Of a stretch of 29,728 nt of DNA, positions 7,534 to 16,985 are shown piece by piece. The notes beneath the pieces are model-generated. The model searched no databases. It was given only the letters and a program-made list of their open reading frames with translations, and was not told the DNA's origin. This stretch comes from JAUILA01 sp964563925. Lineage in GTDB: Bacteria; Bacteroidota; Bacteroidia; Cytophagales; Cyclobacteriaceae. The stretch is taken from positions 1 to 29,728 of the forward strand of contig CAZLZD010000051.1 in assembly GCA_964563925.1 (NCBI GenBank), written 5' to 3'. The stretch's first letter is position 1, and each line of letters begins with the position of its first letter. The translations under genes were made by a program, and so were the position numbers.

Positions 7534-8700
7534 ATGAATATCATAAATAAATCCACATTTAACGAGTTAGCCAGGGTGCACGAACCGCACTGTGTCAGTA
7601 TATATATTCCAACCCACCGGGCCGGTGGTCCGGAAGGGATCAAGCAGGACCGGATCAATTTTAAAAACCAAATCCAGGAGGCCGCACGCAAACTGGAGGC
7701 TTACAATCTCACGAAAGATCAGATTTCCTCCAGCCTGAAGCCCGCACGCGATCTGCTGGAAGATGAGTCTCTCTGGAGTCATCTGGGAGAAGGACTGATG
7801 GCATTCCTATACGGAGATACCATGCGGTATTTCAGGGTGCCGGTAAGTTTTGATCCCCAGGTCCATATCGAAGACCATCTGTACCTGTTACCGGCCATTC
7901 CCCTTCTGACCGATGCCGGCAGGCACTTCATCATGTCGGTCAGCCTGAACAACGTCCGCTTTTTTGAAGCCACCCGGCAGTCGGTAAGCGAAGTCGACGT
8001 AAGCGCGCTTGTACCGGAAGGACTGGAAGACGCCGTTGGATCGGATTATGAGCAACAGTCACTTCAGTTCCGAAGCGGACAGGACCTGAACCCGCAAAGC
8101 CCGATGTATCATGGCCAGGGTTCGGGAGAAATGCCGGAGAAAAAAGAAGAGGCGGAAAAATATTTCCACCAGGTTAACGAAGGGATCATGGACATTCTCC
8201 ACGACGAAACAGCTCCACTGGTGATAGCCTGTGTAGATTATTTGTTCCCCATTTACAAGAAAGCCAATACCTACAAGCACCTGGAGGATGAATTCATCCC
8301 GGGTAACCACGACGAGACGCGTCCCGGCGAATTGCAGCAGAAGTCGTGGAAGATCGTAGGGGAAAAATTTGACAAGGACCGGGATCAGGAAATCAGCCGG
8401 TTTGAAGAAAAACTGAGTGCAGCCAAAGCTTCCTTTAATGCAGCTGAGGTCCTTCCGGCCGGAATGATCGGACAGGCCGAAACGATGTTTGTGAAAAAGG
8501 GAAGTGAAATCTGGGGCACCTATGACCCCGACAAGCATTCGATTGACGTGTCTGAGGTACACCGTATTGGACAGAGCGAGTTGATTAACGAAGCAGCCAT
8601 TAAAACGGTCGAGAAGGGAGGAAAAGTCCTCTACCTCAGCGAAGATGAGATGCCGGAAGAAATGGAAACTGTGGCGGCCACCTACCGCTATTCCATGTAG
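7534..8700 (+). CDS. baeRF-family (Balon-related) probable ribosome hibernation factor
   Basis: The protein has 388 residues, is soluble and has no signal. The opening EPHCVSIYIPTHRAGGP (about 17-33), the second-domain strand SLNNVRFFEAT and the C-terminal domain with MIGQAETMFVKKGSEIWG are typical of bacterial relatives of archaeo-eukaryotic release factor eRF1 (baeRF families; family 7 fits best from memory). Balon of Psychrobacter, which blocks the ribosomal A site in dormant cells, belongs to this wider group. No GGQ tripeptide is present, so peptide release is not expected. The likely role is binding stalled or idle ribosomes under stress. It is followed 34 bases later by a DJ-1/PfpI gene and preceded by a 165-base leader. 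The superfamily is fairly secure; the exact baeRF family is less so. Confidence 0.75.
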   Translation: MNIINKSTFNELARVHEPHCVSIYIPTHRAGGPEGIKQDRINFKNQIQEAARKLEAYNLTKDQISSSLKPARDLLEDESLWSHLGEGLMAFLYGDTMRYFRVPVSFDPQVHIEDHLYLLPAIPLLTDAGRHFIMSVSLNNVRFFEATRQSVSEVDVSALVPEGLEDAVGSDYEQQSLQFRSGQDLNPQSPMYHGQGSGEMPEKKEEAEKYFHQVNEGIMDILHDETAPLVIACVDYLFPIYKKANTYKHLEDEFIPGNHDETRPGELQQKSWKIVGEKFDKDRDQEISRFEEKLSAAKASFNAAEVLPAGMIGQAETMFVKKGSEIWGTYDPDKHSIDVSEVHRIGQSELINEAAIKTVEKGGKVLYLSEDEMPEEMETVAATYRYSM

Positions 8701-8734
8701 AAGAATTAAGTAGAAATATAAAAAATAATAAGAT

Positions 8735-9301
8735 ATGAATGACTTACTAAAGAATAAACGGATTGCCATTCTGGCAACCAACGGATTTGAAGAAATTGAA
8801 CTGACCGAACCGCGTAAAGCGCTGGAAAGGGAAGGAGCCACCGTAGAGATCATCGCTCCCGAGGCAGGTAAGATAAAGGCCTGGGACCATGATCACTGGA
8901 GTAATGAATACGAAGTGGACAAAACCATAGATGAGGCCAACCCGGCAGACTATAATGCATTGATGCTGCCGGGCGGTGTCATGAATCCCGACAACCTGCG
9001 GGTCAATGAGAACGCGGTGAAATTTACCAAATCATTTTTCGCAGAGGGAAAACCCATTGCGGCTATATGTCACGGACCGTGGACGTTAATAGAAACGGGT
9101 GCACTGAAGGGCCGTAAGGTTACGTCCTACCCGTCTATCCGCACCGACCTTCAAAACGCCGGAGCTGAATGGGTAGACGAGGAAGTCGTGGTTGACCAGG
9201 GACTGGTGACCAGCAGAAAGCCAGACGATATACCTGCATTCAGCCGTAAGATGGTGGAAGAATTTTGTGAAGGGGTTCATGAAGAACAGAAAACCCTGTA
9301 A
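8735..9301 (+). CDS. DJ-1/PfpI family protein (YhbO-like)
   Basis: The protein has 188 residues, the usual length for the PfpI/YhbO branch. The fold signature runs from RIAILATNGFEEIEL, with Glu20 as the acid residue, to AAICHGPWTLIE, with the nucleophile Cys112 and adjacent His113. Members act as heat- and oxidative-stress proteins; deglycase, glyoxalase and protease activities have all been proposed and remain disputed. It is cytosolic. It lies 34 bases after the baeRF-like gene and before a strong hairpin terminator, so the two probably form one stress operon. The catalytic residues are all present and nothing looks broken. Confidence 0.9.
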   Translation: MNDLLKNKRIAILATNGFEEIELTEPRKALEREGATVEIIAPEAGKIKAWDHDHWSNEYEVDKTIDEANPADYNALMLPGGVMNPDNLRVNENAVKFTKSFFAEGKPIAAICHGPWTLIETGALKGRKVTSYPSIRTDLQNAGAEWVDEEVVVDQGLVTSRKPDDIPAFSRKMVEEFCEGVHEEQKTL

Positions 9302-9355
9302 AGGGGACAAAATTCGCAAAAGACAGTATAGGTTTAACTTTCACTCTATACTTCG

Positions 9356-9387
9356 CAAAATGGCCATCCTTTGATGGTCATTTTGTT
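9356..9387 (+). terminator. Hairpin terminator after DJ-1/PfpI gene
   Basis: A 13-bp stem (9356-9368 with 9373-9385) contains one G-U pair, has a CTTT loop and is flanked by an A-run before and a T-run after. Its symmetry could let it work in both directions, although both neighbours point right. Confidence 0.85.
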
Positions 9388-9456
9388 ATATCTGATAAAT
9401 CAGGTTTTGTTTGTTAATTTAGTGAATTGCAGCCTGTAACGGGCAATATATAGTTT

Positions 9457-12400
9457 ATGAGTACAAAGGCAGGGAAAATTTTACGCAGGATATTCAAGGT
9501 GCTTGCCTGGAGTATCGGTGGATTGATTTTCCTTCTCCTGCTTATCACTTTGTCTACCCGGCTGCCATTCGTACAGGAAATCATCAAAGACAAGGCAATT
9601 TCCTTTTTTAAGGATAAAACATCAACGGAGGCATCCATTGGTTCCCTGTACATTAATTTTCCGTCTTCGGTTGAATTAAACCAAATCTATATCGAGGACC
9701 AGGCCGGGGATACCCTGGTCTATGCCGACCGGATTCGTGTCCGCACCGATCTTCTTGATTTGCTGAGCAACAAGCTTTCCCTGGATGATGTGTTTATCAG
9801 GGACCTGGTCGGGAATGTGCACAACAGCGCCACCGACAGTACCTTCAATTACCAGTTCATTGCAGATGCATTTACCGGTCAGCCTGGCGCCTCCCCCCAG
9901 GAACCGGATTCCTCAGCCGGATTCGATTTCGGGCTGTATGGAGTCGATGTTCAACAGGCCCGGGTCCGTTATGAGGATGCCTATAATGGGATGGAGCTAC
10001 AGCTTAGATTAATGGAATTACTGGCAGAGGCATCTGTATTTGACCTGAACACCTCCCAGATTTATGTGGAATCGGTTCACCTGCAGGATGCAGATGGGTC
10101 TTTCCGGATTAGTAAAGAACTTCCTGAAAGCACAGACACGGTCTCGAGTGCATTTTATGTCAACGGGGAGCAAATCTTTGTAAAGAATGTAAACTTTTTA
10201 TTCGAAGATATTCCCGGTGGTATTCGTGTGGACAACCGTATCGGGCAGGCCAATATCGTGGCTGATTCAGTAAATATTGTCGATCAGATATATGATGCCC
10301 GTGAAATAACGCTGCTCGACACGAAGGTTTCTGTTGACCTGTTTGCCGGCAATGAGCCTGAGACGGATACGACTGCGTCTTCCCCTGCAGATTCTGCTTT
10401 TTCCCTGCTGGCTTCCTCGGAGAATATTACCATGGGCAATGTGGACTTTCGGTTTTATGACCATACGGCCCCTGCCACGCCCGACGGGTTTGACCCCATG
10501 CACATGTGGTTTCAGCAAATGAACCTGGCAGCCAGCGAGGTTCAGTTTGAGGATGGTTTTGCCCAAGGGGTTATCGACCGGTTGTCGGGCACGGAAAACC
10601 GCGGGTTTGTATTGCGTGAATTCCATGTTGATTTCAACTACGGGGCAAATGAATCCTCGCTTGAGTCACTGCATATTCTCACATCACATAGCCGTATTGA
10701 GGGTACCTTTCAGGTGGATTACCCTTCGCTGGAGGTGATTTCCACCCGCCCTGAAGCCGTTCGCATGGATATCAGTTTAAGGCCATCGGTGATCGACCTG
10801 CGCGATGTGACTTATTTTGTACCGGACCTGAACCGTTCACTCCCGGAGACTATTTCGGCAAGTACGGAAGTCAGCATCCGGGGAGATATCTCGGGAACGC
10901 TCGACGATCTTGACCTGGAGAATGTTCTTCTTCGTGCCGGTCGCGCCACCCGTCTTGCTGTGAATGGCAGTATCCGCGGGTTACCTGACATTACCAACAT
11001 GGAGGTGGATCTGCCCACGTTACGATTCAATACACTGCAGTCAGACCTGCACATGTTTCTGCCCGATTCACTGTTTCCTGCGGGCGTGCAGCTGCCGGAT
11101 ACAATGATGCTTGAAGGTAGCCTTGCCGGAGGAATCAGTGACGCAAGGGCGGATATCAGGTTGAATACCTCGGAGGGAGCATTAACCACTGAATTAAGCT
11201 TCAAACAGGGGAGTGATTCCCTGGCCCGTTATAATGGGCATGCCGACATTTCAGCGGTGGACCTGGGACGGATACTCCAGGTGCCCGAACTGGGCCGGTT
11301 TTCTGCTTCCCTGGACTTTAATGGATCAGGCCTGAATCCGCAGGAAATGGAGTCCACCCTGTCGGGGTATATTTCACAATTTGCCTATAATAATTATTCC
11401 TACGATACGGTATACGTAGACGCATCCGTAAACTCTTCCCGCTTTGACGGAAAGTTGACCATTGCCGACCCGAACCTGGCTTTTAATTTTAACGGGGAGG
11501 TAGGCCTGTCGGAGGCAGCCAATACCTATTCGTTTGACCTGGACCTGGAAAAAGCTGATCTGGAAGAACTGAATTTATCTGAGACCGAATTTCAGTTTCT
11601 TGGTAATGTTTCCGCCAGGATCACGGCGGCATCCATTGATGACATGAACGGGTATGTCATGCTGACCAATACCTATATAAACCGGGATGGCCAGATCATA
11701 CCGGTGGATTCGCTCAATTTCACAGCAACCTCTGCCGAAGATACCACATCCTACCAGTTGTATTCCAACTTTGTGGAGGCCGACTTTACCGGGACCTTCC
11801 AGGTGAGTCAGCTGCCGCTTGTGATCAGTCAGCATTTCAGTAAGTATTATGAACTGGAGAAGTCAGATACCATTCAACTCACAGAATTGCGGCCTCAATC
11901 CTTCGATTTTCAAATAAATGTGAAAAATCCAAGGGTATTCACTGCCCTGGTTCCCAATCTCACCGAGCTGAATGTTGGACCGATAGAGGGAGAATATGAC
12001 AGCCGCGAGTGGATGATGGACCTGAACGTGCAGGTGAATCATGTCGTATACAACGGGCTTACCGCAGACTCCCTCCATGTCAACCTGGAATCCGATGAAT
12101 ACCATCTCACCTATTCGACGAAAGCCCGCAGTGTGCAGGCAGGGCCCGTGACGATAAATAATGTCCTTTTTAACGGGGACGTGGAATCAGACAGGATCAT
12201 GGCCGAACTGCATATCCTGGATGAGCAGAGTGAAGACAGGTACCTATTTGGCGGGATATTTATCAGCTACCAGGATCACTACCGGTTTATGTTCACGCCG
12301 GGTAAATTCATCACCAATTATAATTCCTGGGAGGTCAAGCCAAGCAATGCCATTGACCTGTTTCCGAGTGAAACCTGGGTAAGCAACCTGTTTCTGTCAT

Positions 12401-14502
12401 ATAATGACCAGGAGCTCCGGTTATTCTCCGAGGTCAATGAACGACAGGACAGTATTCTGAATGTGGATATCTCCAATCTGAAGCTCGATCAGTTCGGGCG
12501 AATTACCCAGGACAGTGTACCGATCCTGTCAGGCACGGTAAACGGCCAGACGGAATGGAATCTTATTAACCAGGGCCTTGCATTCACTTCTGATTTACAG
12601 GTGTCCTCATTAAGCTACCGCGGGGATACGCTGGGTAATCTGGACCTTCAGGCAGACACTCAGGATGGAATGACCTACGCCGTGGACATGTCTCTCAACA
12701 GCCGGCTTAATGACCTGACACTGCAAGGGGAGTACGATGCCGACAGTACCGGCCAGATAAATATGGACCTGTCGGTTAACCGGCTGGCTCTGTCTACCGT
12801 TGAGTCATTTACCATGGGCCAGGTCAGCAATATGACCGGACATGTAAACGGAAACATAGCCATAACCGGTACCGGTACCCGTCCGGAGATCGACGGGAAC
12901 CTGGGATTTAACCAGGTGAGTTTCAACACCACTTTTCTTGGTGCTGAAGTGAATATTGACCAAGAGGAACTGCACCTGGACAATAATGGTATTCATTTCT
13001 CAGACTTTACACTGAATGACTCGGATGGAGATCCGGCCATTCTGAACGGGGACATTCAAACGAACGATTTCCTGGTATATCAGCTCGACCTGGATATCAG
13101 GCTTCGTGCCTTCAAACTGATAAACCGTCCGCTCCCGGATGGTGTTCCAAGGGGTAATAATCCATACTACGGAAACCTGGATGCAACCAGTACGGTCACC
13201 GTGAAAGGAACATCCGTGCAGCCGGTCATTAACATCGATGCAAGTTTTACGGACGGCAGCACCTTTGCCTATGTGATTCCTGAAGAAACACTCTCGGAAC
13301 AGGAACAGAAGGATGTGGTGCAGTGGTTTGACCAGGATATAGAGGAAATTGAATTTTTCAGAGAGGGAAGCACCAGGGAAGAAAAGGATTCGGTGCAGCG
13401 GGCGTTACAGGGGATAAACCTTTCCGCCAGGATTTCCGTGAAGCCAACGAATGAATTATCGATCGTTATTGATCCCTTAACCGGTGACCGCCTGACTGTC
13501 AAAGGCAATGCCAACCTCAATTATGCCATCAGGCCATCAGGCACCCAGACGCTTTCAGGCCGGTTTGAGGTGACCAGCGGTTCGTACGCACTTAATTTTT
13601 ATAACCTTATTAAACGGGAGTTTGAAATTCAGGAAGGCAGTTATATCCTGTGGACCGGTGATCCGCTCAATGCGATTATGAATGTCACCGCCAGGTATAG
13701 TGTCCGGGCTTCTCCGGTCGGTGTCAATAATTACCAGGGCAAACTTGATTTCCTGGTCTATCTCGATATTGGCGGACAGCTTTTAAGTCCGGAGATATCC
13801 TTCCGGCTCGGGCTTGCCCCGGATGCTCCTGCCCCGATACAGGTGGAAGCCTGGGTTAACCAGCAGAATGCACAGGAGGAGCGCGTCAATAAACAGGTTT
13901 TCGGGTTGCTGTTATTCCAGACCTTTTTCCCGGATGATTCGTATGCAAGTGCCGGAAATGTCAATGTGGTGGAGAATACAGCCAGGTCGAGCGTAAGCCG
14001 TCTCCTTTCCGCCCAGCTCAGCCGTCTTTCGAATCAGATACAGGGGGTGGACCTGAGCATTGATATTGATTCCTACCAGGATTATTCCTCCTCCGGTGAG
14101 TCCTTCGGACGGACCGAACTGGAGCTGGGTGTCTCCAAGGAATTATTCAATGAACGGGTCGTAGTGAAACTGGCCGGTAATGTGGACCTGGAGGGTAACC
14201 GTTCCCGACAGGGTGTTTCCGACTTTGCCGGTGATATTCAGATTGAGTACAAGCTAACCGAAGACGGGCGGTTCCGCCTGATCGGGTTCCGTAACAACGA
14301 ATTTGACAATTTGCAGGGGGAGATCATCAGGACCGGGGTAGGTATCATTTATGTACGGGAATATAATGCCCTGCGCGAGCTGTTCCAGTTCGGCCAGGAC
14401 AAGCAGGAAAATACGAAAGATAACCAGGAGGAGGAAAAGGAAAGTCAGGCCAGCGAGAAGGAGAATGAAGATAATCAGGAGAAGGAGGGAGAAGATGAAT
14501 AG
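9457..14502 (+). CDS. tamB: TamB-like inner-membrane-anchored translocation and assembly protein
   Basis: The protein has 1681 residues. One N-terminal membrane anchor (about 13-33) is followed by a very long, beta-rich periplasmic region with repeated short strands, as expected for the lipid-conducting groove of AsmA/TamB-type bridges. The C-terminal DUF490/TamB domain spans roughly 1160-1640, with LIKREFEIQEGSYILWTGDP inside it. The final 37 residues are a highly charged Glu/Lys/Asn/Gln tail. TamB works with an Omp85 partner in the envelope, helping to insert outer-membrane proteins and probably moving phospholipid. The stop overlaps the tamL start by 8 bases, fixing the pairing. Its length is typical for Bacteroidota, above the roughly 1250 of Escherichia coli. 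It has no Shine-Dalgarno site and follows a terminator, so a promoter probably lies in 9388-9456, though none matched the consensus. Confidence 0.93.
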   Translation: MSTKAGKILRRIFKVLAWSIGGLIFLLLLITLSTRLPFVQEIIKDKAISFFKDKTSTEASIGSLYINFPSSVELNQIYIEDQAGDTLVYADRIRVRTDLLDLLSNKLSLDDVFIRDLVGNVHNSATDSTFNYQFIADAFTGQPGASPQEPDSSAGFDFGLYGVDVQQARVRYEDAYNGMELQLRLMELLAEASVFDLNTSQIYVESVHLQDADGSFRISKELPESTDTVSSAFYVNGEQIFVKNVNFLFEDIPGGIRVDNRIGQANIVADSVNIVDQIYDAREITLLDTKVSVDLFAGNEPETDTTASSPADSAFSLLASSENITMGNVDFRFYDHTAPATPDGFDPMHMWFQQMNLAASEVQFEDGFAQGVIDRLSGTENRGFVLREFHVDFNYGANESSLESLHILTSHSRIEGTFQVDYPSLEVISTRPEAVRMDISLRPSVIDLRDVTYFVPDLNRSLPETISASTEVSIRGDISGTLDDLDLENVLLRAGRATRLAVNGSIRGLPDITNMEVDLPTLRFNTLQSDLHMFLPDSLFPAGVQLPDTMMLEGSLAGGISDARADIRLNTSEGALTTELSFKQGSDSLARYNGHADISAVDLGRILQVPELGRFSASLDFNGSGLNPQEMESTLSGYISQFAYNNYSYDTVYVDASVNSSRFDGKLTIADPNLAFNFNGEVGLSEAANTYSFDLDLEKADLEELNLSETEFQFLGNVSARITAASIDDMNGYVMLTNTYINRDGQIIPVDSLNFTATSAEDTTSYQLYSNFVEADFTGTFQVSQLPLVISQHFSKYYELEKSDTIQLTELRPQSFDFQINVKNPRVFTALVPNLTELNVGPIEGEYDSREWMMDLNVQVNHVVYNGLTADSLHVNLESDEYHLTYSTKARSVQAGPVTINNVLFNGDVESDRIMAELHILDEQSEDRYLFGGIFISYQDHYRFMFTPGKFITNYNSWEVKPSNAIDLFPSETWVSNLFLSYNDQELRLFSEVNERQDSILNVDISNLKLDQFGRITQDSVPILSGTVNGQTEWNLINQGLAFTSDLQVSSLSYRGDTLGNLDLQADTQDGMTYAVDMSLNSRLNDLTLQGEYDADSTGQINMDLSVNRLALSTVESFTMGQVSNMTGHVNGNIAITGTGTRPEIDGNLGFNQVSFNTTFLGAEVNIDQEELHLDNNGIHFSDFTLNDSDGDPAILNGDIQTNDFLVYQLDLDIRLRAFKLINRPLPDGVPRGNNPYYGNLDATSTVTVKGTSVQPVINIDASFTDGSTFAYVIPEETLSEQEQKDVVQWFDQDIEEIEFFREGSTREEKDSVQRALQGINLSARISVKPTNELSIVIDPLTGDRLTVKGNANLNYAIRPSGTQTLSGRFEVTSGSYALNFYNLIKREFEIQEGSYILWTGDPLNAIMNVTARYSVRASPVGVNNYQGKLDFLVYLDIGGQLLSPEISFRLGLAPDAPAPIQVEAWVNQQNAQEERVNKQVFGLLLFQTFFPDDSYASAGNVNVVENTARSSVSRLLSAQLSRLSNQIQGVDLSIDIDSYQDYSSSGESFGRTELELGVSKELFNERVVVKLAGNVDLEGNRSRQGVSDFAGDIQIEYKLTEDGRFRLIGFRNNEFDNLQGEIIRTGVGIIYVREYNALRELFQFGQDKQENTKDNQEEEKESQASEKENEDNQEKEGEDE
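14483..14489 (+). promoter_or_regulatory. Shine-Dalgarno site deciding the tamL start
   Basis: AAGGAGG lies 5-6 bases before ATG 14495, inside the tamB 3' end. It favours this start over the in-frame ATG at 14351, which would add 48 Arg/Lys-rich residues ahead of the signal peptide. Such strong sites are rare in this window. Confidence 0.75.
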
Positions 14503-16858
14503 GAGACATCAGATATCCCTGGTCATTATCCTCGGTGTCCTGTTAGGCGGGTGTACTGCCAATAAATACCTGCCCGAGGGAAAAAAATACTACGACGGAG
14601 CCAGTGTCAAGTGGTCATCCGGAAAGGATGTCAGCGGGAAGGACCGCAGGAATACAGTGAGTGAAATCGAGGAGGTTATCCGCCCTGAGCCTAACATGAA
14701 ATTTCTGGGTATGCGCCCTAAAGCGTGGTTTTATCATATTGCCGGGGATGTCGAGAAGGAAAAAGGATTTAAATACTGGCTGAAGTACAAAATAGGTGGC
14801 GAACCCGTTTACCTTGAGGATGTTAATTACAGCCAGGTGAACAGGCTGATCCGGAACCGCCTGGAAATCAATGGATTTTTCCTTGGATCATCATCTCCGC
14901 AGATCAATGAGAAGGAACACAGTGCCACCATTCAATATGCCATCCAGGCAGGCAATCCCTACCGCTATGATACCATTGCACCGCTGGAAGGCGAGAGTGT
15001 TCTTGCTGATTCGATCAGGGATATTCAGCAACATGAAGACAATAACCTGAAAAAAGGTGACCGATATGATTTTAATACCCTTGAGCTGGAACGCGGCCGA
15101 ATTGAAGGTGCGTTGAAGAATGAGGGTTATTTCTTCTTTGATCAGCGTTTCATCCTGTATCGTGCTGACAGTACGGTGGTGCCCGAACAAAAGCGCGTCG
15201 CACTTTTCCCTACCCTGAAAGATAACCTGACCGACAAGGCGGAGACGGCTTATTCCATTGATAAAGTGACGGTATATGCCGATTACTTCATGGATATGGA
15301 AGATTCGCTGAATATTGACGAGGCGGATACCACCAGGGTCAACGATGTTACTTATATCAGCAGAAATAACTATTTCAGGCCTGAAATTATCACGGATCAG
15401 GTCAGGATCCGGCCCGGGGAGAGGTATAATCGCACGGAAGAGCTGCGAACCATTAACAGGCTTATCCAGCTTGACGTTTTCCGGCTGGTTAACGTGGAAT
15501 ACAGCGAACAGGACAGCAGCACGCTCAATGCCAATGTGTACCTGAGTCCGTATAAGAAAAAGTCCCTCAGGCTCGAACTGAGTGCAGTAACCACTTCGCA
15601 GAGCTTTGCAGGACCCCATTTGCAGGTCACCTTTCGGAACCGCAATTTTCTCAAGGGAGCTGAGCGTTATGAATTGTCCTTTACCGGAAATTACGAATGG
15701 CAGATCGGGGGCAAACGCTCAACGAGCAGTGAGCGAACCTCAGATCAGAACATAAATTTGCTCAACAGTTTCGAACTGGGTGTTACGCAGACCCTCCTGA
15801 TACCGCGGCTAATTACGCCTTTCAATATTGACTACAGTAATGCCAACTACATTCCCCAGACCCGGTTTGGCCTTTCCTTTAAATGGCTTCAGCGCGTCGG
15901 GTATTACCAGTTTAACAGTGCGGAAACAAGTTACGGGTTCCAATGGAGGGAAACCCTGACCAAACGACACCGTCTTGACCCTGTTTCTATAACCTATATC
16001 CGGCTTGGAAGTACCACCGAGGAATTTGATGAAATCCTCGAGCAAAATGAAATTCTCCGACGAAGCCTGGAAGACCAGTTTATTGTAGGCTCCAATTATT
16101 CGTTTTTTTACAGCAGCCAGGAGGATCCTGAACTGAAGAAGCGCAAAAACAATTTTTATTTCAACGGAAATCTCGGGATCGCCGGTAATCTGTTGTACCT
16201 GGCCCATGAGGCCGCCGGGTCACCGAAAGATTCAACGGTTCTGGTTTCGGTCGATCCCGAAACGATGGACAGCACACGGACGGTCAGCTACCAGCATCAG
16301 GTATTCGGATTGCCCTTTGCACAGTACGTCAGGGTGGAGCTTGATTTCCGTCATTACTATGATTTTGATGAGAATAACCGGCTTGCCTCCAGACTAATTA
16401 TGGGATCCGGGTATTCATACGGAAATTCTGAGACCATGCCCTATTCCAAGCAATTTTCAGTGGGGGGAGCCTCAAGTTTGAGGGGGTTCAGGTCGAGGTC
16501 GATTGGTCCGGGTACCTACCAGGGTGATTCCACCGTTTCCTTTGTCGACCAAACCGGTGAAATCAGGCTGGAATTCAATACCGAATGGCGATTTACCATA
16601 CTCAACCAGATCAAGGGAGCGTTATTCTTTGATATTGGTAATATCTGGACCTTCAGGGAAGACCCGGACCGGCCCGGCAGCGAATTTAAGGCCGATAAAT
16701 TTCTGGATCAGCTGGCGATGAGTGCAGGGGCGGGGATACGCTACGATGCAGATATTTTTGTCCTTCGCTTTGATTTTGGTGTACCGCTCAAAGTACCGTA
16801 TGAGGGGGGCGTTGACCGGTCCCCGGTTCTGAATATAGCCATAGGGTATCCTTTCTGA
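14495..16858 (+). CDS. tamL: TamL: lipoprotein-type TamA/Omp85 outer-membrane protein
   Basis: The protein has 787 residues from ATG 14495. It carries a lipoprotein signal peptide with lipobox LLGGC, lipidated at Cys20, which distinguishes TamL of Bacteroidota from the non-lipidated TamA of Proteobacteria. POTRA-like periplasmic repeats fill about residues 30-380, and a 16-strand-type barrel runs from about 390 to the terminal Phe. The Omp85 loop-6 motif is present as LRGF (Arg663-Phe665). It is the outer-membrane partner of TamB, with which it overlaps by 8 bases. The complex helps fold or insert outer-membrane proteins. Anchoring by both lipid and barrel is expected. Confidence 0.92.
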   Translation: MNRRHQISLVIILGVLLGGCTANKYLPEGKKYYDGASVKWSSGKDVSGKDRRNTVSEIEEVIRPEPNMKFLGMRPKAWFYHIAGDVEKEKGFKYWLKYKIGGEPVYLEDVNYSQVNRLIRNRLEINGFFLGSSSPQINEKEHSATIQYAIQAGNPYRYDTIAPLEGESVLADSIRDIQQHEDNNLKKGDRYDFNTLELERGRIEGALKNEGYFFFDQRFILYRADSTVVPEQKRVALFPTLKDNLTDKAETAYSIDKVTVYADYFMDMEDSLNIDEADTTRVNDVTYISRNNYFRPEIITDQVRIRPGERYNRTEELRTINRLIQLDVFRLVNVEYSEQDSSTLNANVYLSPYKKKSLRLELSAVTTSQSFAGPHLQVTFRNRNFLKGAERYELSFTGNYEWQIGGKRSTSSERTSDQNINLLNSFELGVTQTLLIPRLITPFNIDYSNANYIPQTRFGLSFKWLQRVGYYQFNSAETSYGFQWRETLTKRHRLDPVSITYIRLGSTTEEFDEILEQNEILRRSLEDQFIVGSNYSFFYSSQEDPELKKRKNNFYFNGNLGIAGNLLYLAHEAAGSPKDSTVLVSVDPETMDSTRTVSYQHQVFGLPFAQYVRVELDFRHYYDFDENNRLASRLIMGSGYSYGNSETMPYSKQFSVGGASSLRGFRSRSIGPGTYQGDSTVSFVDQTGEIRLEFNTEWRFTILNQIKGALFFDIGNIWTFREDPDRPGSEFKADKFLDQLAMSAGAGIRYDADIFVLRFDFGVPLKVPYEGGVDRSPVLNIAIGYPF

Positions 16859-16861
16859 GAA

Positions 16862-16890
16862 TGTAGAATTTGCTCTACAACAGCTTTTAA
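16862..16890 (+). terminator. Weak hairpin after tamL
   Basis: TGTAGA (16862-16867) pairs with TCTACA (16874-16879) around an ATTTGC loop, followed by a short T-run at 16885-16888. The stem is only 6 bp and A/T-rich, so termination would be partial at best. Confidence 0.35.
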
Positions 16891-16985
16891 ACTGGTATTT
16901 GAGAGCTCACCTGATTATCATTTAGACCCCATTCGTATTTTTGGTATTGCATTTGATTATAATTAGGCAAACAAAGAATACAATC

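Noticed and set aside
8059..8853. 264-codon open frame on the minus strand
   Set aside because: It is antisense to the baeRF-like and DJ-1 genes, which have clear family signatures; the translation shows no family pattern.
14351..14494. Earlier in-frame ATG for tamL
   Set aside because: It would add 48 Arg/Lys-rich residues read from the tamB coding region and bury the lipoprotein signal; ATG 14495 has a strong Shine-Dalgarno site.
14891..15619. 242-codon open frame on the minus strand
   Set aside because: Antisense to tamL, with no recognisable domain or signal.
16936..16943. TATTTTTG as a promoter of the OmpA-like gene
   Set aside because: It matches TAnnTTTG, but no TTG lies 17-23 bases upstream; the nearest is a CTG at 22 bases.
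16941..16985. Earlier in-frame ATG for the OmpA-like lipoprotein
   Set aside because: It adds 15 residues before a normal signal peptide that starts at 16986.
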